Source: Pseudorhodoferax sp. Leaf267 (GTDB taxonomy: Bacteria > Pseudomonadota > Gammaproteobacteria > Burkholderiales > Burkholderiaceae_C). From it: 64,000 bases of DNA. The stretch spans positions 169,311 to 233,310 of the forward strand of contig NZ_LMMV01000025.1 of NCBI RefSeq assembly GCF_001422405.1. The letters are read 5' to 3'. Below are positions 59,475-64,000 of this stretch, piece by piece. The position numbers and the translations under genes were made by a program. Positions within the stretch are counted from its first letter, which is position 1. Each line of letters starts with the position of its first letter. The notes under the pieces were generated by a model that ran no database searches, was not told the DNA's origin, and saw only the letters and a list, made by a program, of their open reading frames with translations.

Positions 59475-61715
59475 TTGAATCCGTCTGACCGGGCAGCCCG
59501 CCCCTTCTTCCCGCCGCACGCGCGTGATGCCTGGCACTGGACCGCCCTGGCCGTGCTGCCGCTGCTGGCCGCCTGCGCCACGCCGCGCCAGGCCGAGATC
59601 CAGACCGCGCAGCAACTCATCAGCAGCGGCCAGATCGAGGAGGGCCTGGCCCGCATGGAGCGCGCCGCGCGCACGCCGCCGCTGGACCCGAACGCCTACA
59701 GCAGCTTCATGCTGCAGCGCGACTCCATCGTCGGCGTCTACCTGCGCGACGGCGACAGCGCGCGCCAGGCCGGCGACCTGGACCTGGCCGAGCAGCGCTA
59801 CCGCACGGCGCTGCGCATCGACCCGGGCTCGGCCGTGGCGCAGGGCGGCATCCAGGCGCTGCAGGCCGACCGCGCCCACCGCCGCACCGTGGCCGAGGCC
59901 GAGCGGCTCATGGCCACGGGCGACCTGGACACGGCCGACCGCCTGGCGCGCGAGGTGCTGGCGCAGGACTCGCGCCAGCGCAACGCCCAGGCCGTGGTGC
60001 GCGGCGTGACCGAGCGCCGCAAGGTGCTGGCGCAGAAGGAGCCGCAGCTGCGCGTGGCCATGGGCCGGCGCATCTCGCTGGAGCTGCGCGAGGTGCCGCT
60101 GGCCACCATCTTCGAGATCCTGTCGACCAACGGGGGCGTGAACTTCGTGCTCGACAAGGACATCAAGAGCGACCAGCGCACCACCATCTTCGTGCGCGAC
60201 ACCAGCCTGTACGACATCCTGGGCGTGCTGCTGCAGACCAACCAGCTCGAACGCAAGGTGCTCAACGACAACACGCTGATCATCTACCCCAACTCGCCGG
60301 CCAAGCAGCGCGAGTACCAGGAGCTGGTGATGCGCAGCTTCTACCTGGCCAATGCCGACGCCAAGCAGACGGCGGCCATGATCCGCGCGCTGGTCAAGAC
60401 GCGCGACCTGTTCGTGGACGAGCGGCTCAACCTGGTCATCATGCGCGACACGCCCGAGGCCATCCGCCTGGCCGAGCAGCTGGTGGCCACGCAGGACCTG
60501 GGCGAGCCCGAGGTCATGCTCGAGCTCGAAGTGCTGGAGGTGGCCTCCAGCGTGGTGCAGGACATCGGCATGCGCTACCCCGAGCAGATCGTCGGCCGCC
60601 TGCCCGGCACGGGCGGCAGCACGGCCGACGGGCTGGTGCAGCTGGGCCAGGGCGGGCTGCGCGCGTTCACGGCCAACCCGCTCCTGATCCTGAACCTCAA
60701 GCAGACCGACGGCAGCGCCAACCTGCTGGCCAACCCGCGCATCCGCGTGCGCAACCGCGAGAAGGCCAAGGTCCACATCGGCGAGAAGGTGCCGGTGATC
60801 ACCACGACGTCCACCGCCAACGTGGGCGTGTCCTCGGCCGTGAGCTACCTGGAAACGGGCCTCAAGCTGGACGTGGAGCCCAACGTCTACCTGGAGGACG
60901 AGGTCGCCATCAAGGTGCAGCTGGAGGTCTCCAACATCCTGTCGCAGCTCAACATCTCGGGCACCGTAGCCTACCGCCTGGGCACGCGCAACGCCAGCAC
61001 CACGCTGCGCCTGCGCGACGGCGAGACGCAGGTGCTGGCCGGCCTCATCAACAACGAAGACCGCCAGAGCATCGCCAAGCTGCCCGGCGCGGCCGAGTTC
61101 CCGGTGCTGGGCCGCCTGTTCCGCAACAACGACACCAGCGTCACCAAGACCGAGATCGTGCTGCTGGTCACGCCACGCGTGCTGCGCAACGTGCGCCGGC
61201 CCGACACGGTGGAGACGCAGTTCGCCTCCGGCACCGAGGCCATGCCCGGCCGCGTGCCGCTGCGCTTCGCGGACGGCACGTCGATGACCATGCGCTCGCC
61301 GCTGGCGGGGGCGACCGCGGCCATCGCCGGTGCGCCCGCAGGCGCCGTGGCCGTGCCGGCGCCCGATGCACCGGCTGCGCTCAGCGTGCAGGCGCCCAGC
61401 CAGGTGGGCATCGGCGAAGAGTTCAGCCTGCAGCTCTCGCTGCCCGGCGGCAACACGGCGATCACCACGCGCGTGGAGTTGCGCTACGACCCGGCGCTGT
61501 TCGCGCCTGTCGGTGGGGCCGAGGGCGGCGCCGGGCGGGCGGGTGTGGAGCTGTCGTCGTCCGGCGTGGCCGGTGTCGCGGCGCCACCGGCGAGCGTGCG
61601 GCTGCGCGTGCTGGCCAAGGCGCCGACGACGGCGGAGATCGGCTTCGACGTGGTGTCCAGCAACATGCCGGCGCAGGCGCCGCCGGCGGTGTCGATCGGG
61701 ATCGTGGCGCGATGA
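59475..61715 (+). CDS. gspD: GspD secretin with cohesin-like C-terminal extension
   Basis: 746 residues from a TTG at 59475, with GAGGAG about ten bases upstream. A lipobox-type LLAAC ends the signal. Residues about 40-190 are TPR-like (ISSGQIEEGLARMERAAR, GDLDLAEQRYRTALRIDPG). STN-like and N1 domains and the secretin pore follow, with LLANPRIRVRNREKAKVHIG, VPVITTT and VLLVTPRVLRNV. The last 110 residues (PSQVGIGEEFSLQLSLPGGN, RVELRYDPALFAP) look like a cohesin-type beta domain, known from some secretins. It forms the outer-membrane gate. The stop overlaps the next ATG by 4 bp. Confidence 0.9.
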   Translation: MNPSDRAARPFFPPHARDAWHWTALAVLPLLAACATPRQAEIQTAQQLISSGQIEEGLARMERAARTPPLDPNAYSSFMLQRDSIVGVYLRDGDSARQAGDLDLAEQRYRTALRIDPGSAVAQGGIQALQADRAHRRTVAEAERLMATGDLDTADRLAREVLAQDSRQRNAQAVVRGVTERRKVLAQKEPQLRVAMGRRISLELREVPLATIFEILSTNGGVNFVLDKDIKSDQRTTIFVRDTSLYDILGVLLQTNQLERKVLNDNTLIIYPNSPAKQREYQELVMRSFYLANADAKQTAAMIRALVKTRDLFVDERLNLVIMRDTPEAIRLAEQLVATQDLGEPEVMLELEVLEVASSVVQDIGMRYPEQIVGRLPGTGGSTADGLVQLGQGGLRAFTANPLLILNLKQTDGSANLLANPRIRVRNREKAKVHIGEKVPVITTTSTANVGVSSAVSYLETGLKLDVEPNVYLEDEVAIKVQLEVSNILSQLNISGTVAYRLGTRNASTTLRLRDGETQVLAGLINNEDRQSIAKLPGAAEFPVLGRLFRNNDTSVTKTEIVLLVTPRVLRNVRRPDTVETQFASGTEAMPGRVPLRFADGTSMTMRSPLAGATAAIAGAPAGAVAVPAPDAPAALSVQAPSQVGIGEEFSLQLSLPGGNTAITTRVELRYDPALFAPVGGAEGGAGRAGVELSSSGVAGVAAPPASVRLRVLAKAPTTAEIGFDVVSSNMPAQAPPAVSIGIVAR

Positions 61716-62329
61716 ATCTTTGGTGCGCCGTGCGGCGCAGACCCTCACCCCGACCCTCTCCCGCAGGCGGGAGAGGGGGCAAGAGCGCCGCAGTATTCCT
61801 CCCTCTCCCGCGCGCGGGAGAGGGCCGGGGTGAGGGCCGGGGTGAGGGCCGGCGCAAGCACCAGCGCGGCTTCACCCTGGTGGAGCTCATGGTCACCGTC
61901 GCCATCGTCGGCGTGCTCGCCTCCATGGCCCTGCCGCTGGCCGAGCTCGCCGTGCGCCGCACGCAGGAGCAGGAGCTGCGCAGCAGCCTGCGCGAGCTTC
62001 GCCAGGCCATCGACGCCTACAAGCGCGCGACCGAGGCCGGCACCGTGCCCAAGGCGGCCGACGGCACGGGCTACCCGCCCACGCTGGAGGCCCTGGTCGC
62101 CGGCTCGGTCGACGCACGCGACCCGCTGCGCCGGCCCGTGCGCTTCCTGCGCCGCGTGCCGCGCGACCCCTTCTTCCGCGGCGGCGCCGATGTGCCGGCC
62201 GCCCAGACCTGGGGCCTGCGCAGCTACGCCTCGCCGGCCGACCAGCCCCAGCCCGGCAAGGACGTGTACGACCTGTACTCGACCTCGCAAGAGACTGGCC
62301 TGAACGGCCGCCCCTACCGCGAGTGGTGA
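61712..62329 (+). CDS. Pseudopilin with repeat-encoded leader extension
   Basis: 205 residues. The mature pseudopilin starts at QRGFTLVELMVTVAIVGVLA, about residue 54, and resembles GspG-like minor pseudopilins (RRVPRDPFFRGG, YDLYSTSQETG). The leader would be over 50 residues, because a GC-rich repeat lies between the ATG at 61712 and the cleavage site and is translated in frame. No ATG, GTG or TTG lies between the repeat and the mature start, so translation must begin before it. The ATG overlaps the gspD stop by 4 bp. Confidence 0.85.
   Translation: MNLWCAVRRRPSPRPSPAGGRGGKSAAVFLPLPRAGEGRGEGRGEGRRKHQRGFTLVELMVTVAIVGVLASMALPLAELAVRRTQEQELRSSLRELRQAIDAYKRATEAGTVPKAADGTGYPPTLEALVAGSVDARDPLRRPVRFLRRVPRDPFFRGGADVPAAQTWGLRSYASPADQPQPGKDVYDLYSTSQETGLNGRPYREW
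61741..61852. repeat. Dispersed inverted-repeat element inside the pseudopilin leader
   Basis: Two hairpins lie in tandem. CCCTCTCCCGC (61754-61764) pairs with GCGGGAGAGGG (61767-61777), and the second (61801-61824) is a perfect 24-bp palindrome of the same core. A GGGGTGAGGGCC motif is repeated just after. This resembles the REP-like intergenic elements that are abundant in GC-rich proteobacteria and normally lie outside genes. Confidence 0.8.
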
Positions 62330-62331
62330 AC

Positions 62332-62721
62332 ATGCGGCGACTTCGTGGCTTCACCCTCGTCGAACTGCTGGTCGTCATGGCCATCCTCGCCACGCTGCTG
62401 TCGATCGCCGCGCCTCGCTACTTCGGCTCGGTCGAGCGCGCCAAGGAGAACGCGCTGCGCCAGTCGCTGGCCGTCATGCGCGACGGCATCGACAAGTTCT
62501 ACGGCGACAACGGCCGCTACCCCGAAGACCTGGTCGAGCTCGTGAACCGGCGCTACCTGCGCGTGCTGCCGGTCGACCCGTTCACCGACAGCAGCGAGAG
62601 CTGGATCTTCGTGCCGCCCCCGCCCGGTGCCGACGGCCGCGCGCTGCCGGGCCGGCTCTACGACGTGCGCAGCGGCGCGCCCGGCAAGGCCAGGGCCGGC
62701 GGCAACCTGGCCGACCTGTAG
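62332..62721 (+). CDS. Pseudopilin, GspG/GspH-like
   Basis: 129 residues. The cleavage site is RGFTLVELLVVMAILATLL after a six-residue leader, with Glu at position 5 of the mature protein. YYxD-like DKFYGDNGRYPEDL and VDPFTDSSESW resemble small GspG-like proteins. The start ATG at 62332 lies 2 bp after the previous stop. Probably a minor component of the pseudopilus tip. Confidence 0.85.
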   Translation: MRRLRGFTLVELLVVMAILATLLSIAAPRYFGSVERAKENALRQSLAVMRDGIDKFYGDNGRYPEDLVELVNRRYLRVLPVDPFTDSSESWIFVPPPPGADGRALPGRLYDVRSGAPGKARAGGNLADL

Positions 62722-62723
62722 CC

Positions 62724-63302
62724 ATGCGCGCGCAACGCGGCTTCACCTACCTGGGCCTGCTGCTGGCCGTGGCGCTCACGGGCGCCGGCCTGGCCGCGGC
62801 CGGCAGCGTGTGGAGCGTGCACGCGCAGCGCGAGCGCGAGGCCGAGCTGCTCTACGTGGGCGACCAGTTCCGCCGCGCCATCACGGCCTACTACAACGAC
62901 GTGCCGGTCGGCCAGCGCCACCGCTTCCCCGACAAGCTGGAGGACCTGCTGCTGGACAAGCGCTGGCCCACGACCAACCGGCATCTGCGCCGCGTGTATG
63001 TGGACCCGATGACCGGCAGCACCGACTGGGGCATCGTGCCCGCGCCCAGTGGTGGCATCCTGGGCGTCTACAGCCGCTCGGGGGCCGTGCCGCTCAAGCG
63101 CCAGGGCTTCGGGCGGCTCGACACGGCGTTCGAGGACGCCGCCACGCTGCAGGACTGGCGCTTCGTCTACCGCCCGTTCGAGGAAGACGGCGCAGCCGAG
63201 GCCACGCAGGCCGCCACCACCGGCCCCGGCTTGCCGACGGTGCCGCTGTCGGCGCTGCCGCAGTTCCGCGCCAGCCCGGGCGGCGCATCGAACGCCAGGT
63301 AG
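62724..63302 (+). CDS. Pseudopilin-like protein without Glu5
   Basis: 192 residues. The leader MRAQRG is followed by FTYLGLLLAVALTGAGLAA, a prepilin-type site in which the mature residue 5 is Gly and not Glu. A missing Glu5 is typical of GspK-type tip pseudopilins, but the protein is shorter than GspK. The body has FPDKLEDLLLDKRWPTTNRHL and YVDPMTGSTDWG. The gene starts 2 bp after the previous stop. Its last 136 bp overlap the convergent ELWxxDGT gene frame. Confidence 0.75.
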   Translation: MRAQRGFTYLGLLLAVALTGAGLAAAGSVWSVHAQREREAELLYVGDQFRRAITAYYNDVPVGQRHRFPDKLEDLLLDKRWPTTNRHLRRVYVDPMTGSTDWGIVPAPSGGILGVYSRSGAVPLKRQGFGRLDTAFEDAATLQDWRFVYRPFEEDGAAEATQAATTGPGLPTVPLSALPQFRASPGGASNAR

Positions 63303-64000
63303 GTCGAGCCATCGGCCGCCTCGGCCGCGAACACGATGCGATCGCCGGCCAGCGCGAAGCTGCGCGGGAACGCGCCGTCGGCGCCGGCGCGCACGTCGCG
63401 CACGAGGCGCACGTCCTGCGGCTCGCCGCGCGTCTCCCAGACCTCCATGCCGGAGCGGCCGTCGTCGGCCGCGAAGACGATGCGCTCGCCCAAGCGCGCG
63501 AAGGCCCAGGCGTTGGAGTGGCCGGCGCCGGGGTGGATGTCGCGCAGCAGCCGCGTGCCGGCCGCCGTGCCGTCGCTGACCCAGGGCTCCACGCCGTGCT
63601 GGCCGTCGAAGGCGGCGAACACGATCTTGTCGCCCAGCGCGGTGAGGTGGCTGGGCAGGGCGTTGGCCGGGCCGGGGCGGATGTCGGCCACGAGGGCTGT
63701 GCCCTGGGCCGTGCCGTCGCTGCGCCACAGCTCCACGCCGTGGGCCTCGTCCTGCGCCGAGAAGTACAGCCAGCCGCCCGCGCCCGTGAGGTAGCGCGGC
63801 GTGGCGCTGTCGCGGCCGGGGCGGATGTCGCGCACCAGGCGCGTGCCGGCGGCCGTGCCGTCGCTGGCCCACAGCTCGCGGCCGTGGCGCCCGTCGTCGG
63901 CGGTGAAGAACAGGGTGTCGCCGACCAGGGTCAGCATTTCCGGGGATGCGTCGCCATCGGCGCGGATGTCGGCCACGCGCTGCGTGCCCGCGGCCGTGCC
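63167..64000 (-). CDS. ELWxxDGT-repeat protein, cut by the window edge
   Basis: About 277 C-terminal residues are visible; the 5' end is beyond the window. The protein is built of repeats of about 45 residues with ELWASDGTAAGT and LVRDIRPG-like cores (at least three good copies and one degenerate copy). The repeats form a beta-propeller-like fold seen in secreted or surface proteins. It converges with the T2SS operon and could be a cargo, which is inference. The last 45 residues are antisense to the pseudopilin gene and may be non-native, though no earlier in-frame stop exists. Confidence 0.8.
   Translation of the reverse strand, partial: GTAAGTQRVADIRADGDASPEMLTLVGDTLFFTADDGRHGRELWASDGTAAGTRLVRDIRPGRDSATPRYLTGAGGWLYFSAQDEAHGVELWRSDGTAQGTALVADIRPGPANALPSHLTALGDKIVFAAFDGQHGVEPWVSDGTAAGTRLLRDIHPGAGHSNAWAFARLGERIVFAADDGRSGMEVWETRGEPQDVRLVRDVRAGADGAFPRSFALAGDRIVFAAEAADGSTYLAFDAPPGLARNCGSADSGTVGKPGPVVAACVASAAPSSSNGR

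Noticed and set aside
59100-61748. A minus-strand open frame of 882 codons
   Set aside because: It is entirely antisense to gspD and the preceding gene, and is His/Gly/Arg-rich with no recognisable domain.

Overview
The window is dense, very GC-rich DNA with short intergenic gaps and many 1-4 bp start/stop overlaps. Gene content suggests a betaproteobacterium of the order Burkholderiales, probably Comamonadaceae: two TRAP transporters, an IclR regulator, type III pantothenate kinase, a T6SS with TagF and PAAR, and an amide/peptide-hydrolase cluster. The taxonomic placement is inferred from gene content, not from a marker gene. I saw no tRNA, rRNA or CRISPR array.

Region 1 (1-14.3 kb) is a damaged type VI secretion locus. 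From the left come IS66 and IS3 remnants, a fragment of a DUF4123-type effector chaperone fused to a clpV with internal deletions, an intact tssG and a tssF without its 5' part. At one breakpoint tssF abuts a 5'-truncated M15 peptidoglycan peptidase. Right of that breakpoint the genes look intact: PAAR, a membrane protein with a ketosynthase-like C-terminus, tssM, tagF, a BON-OmpA protein and, on the other strand, tssA. tssB, tssC, tssE, tssJ, tssK, tssL, hcp and vgrG are not in the window, so this locus alone cannot build an apparatus.

Region 2 (14.5-37 kb) starts with a multi-PAS/GAF GGDEF-EAL protein and a molybdopterin oxidoreductase. A nutrient-scavenging district follows: ArgE-like and M20 deacylases, a DUF2817 peptidase, coaX, two amidases, an M81 peptidase and a complete dipeptide-type ABC importer. 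A LuxR-type regulator and a divergent atypical receiver protein come next, then DUF2277 and a persulfide dioxygenase-rhodanese fusion.

Region 3 (37-53.5 kb) holds two TRAP transporters. The first is followed by an AcuI-type reductase. The second encloses an aroQ dehydroquinase and is divergent from an IclR regulator, which suggests hydroaromatic acid use. Between them lie a class III cyclase-like/AAA/TPR protein and a secreted esterase-like lipoprotein. A TonB-dependent receptor follows iclR.

Region 4 (53.5-64 kb) is a type II secretion operon of hybrid design: gspG-gspF-gspE, then PilM/N/O/P-like platform genes, a secretin with a cohesin-like C-terminal extension, three more pseudopilins, and a convergent ELWxxDGT-repeat protein that could be cargo. 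Its upstream promoter carries a motif that also occurs in the iclR/TRAP-2 intergenic region, which raises the possibility of shared control.
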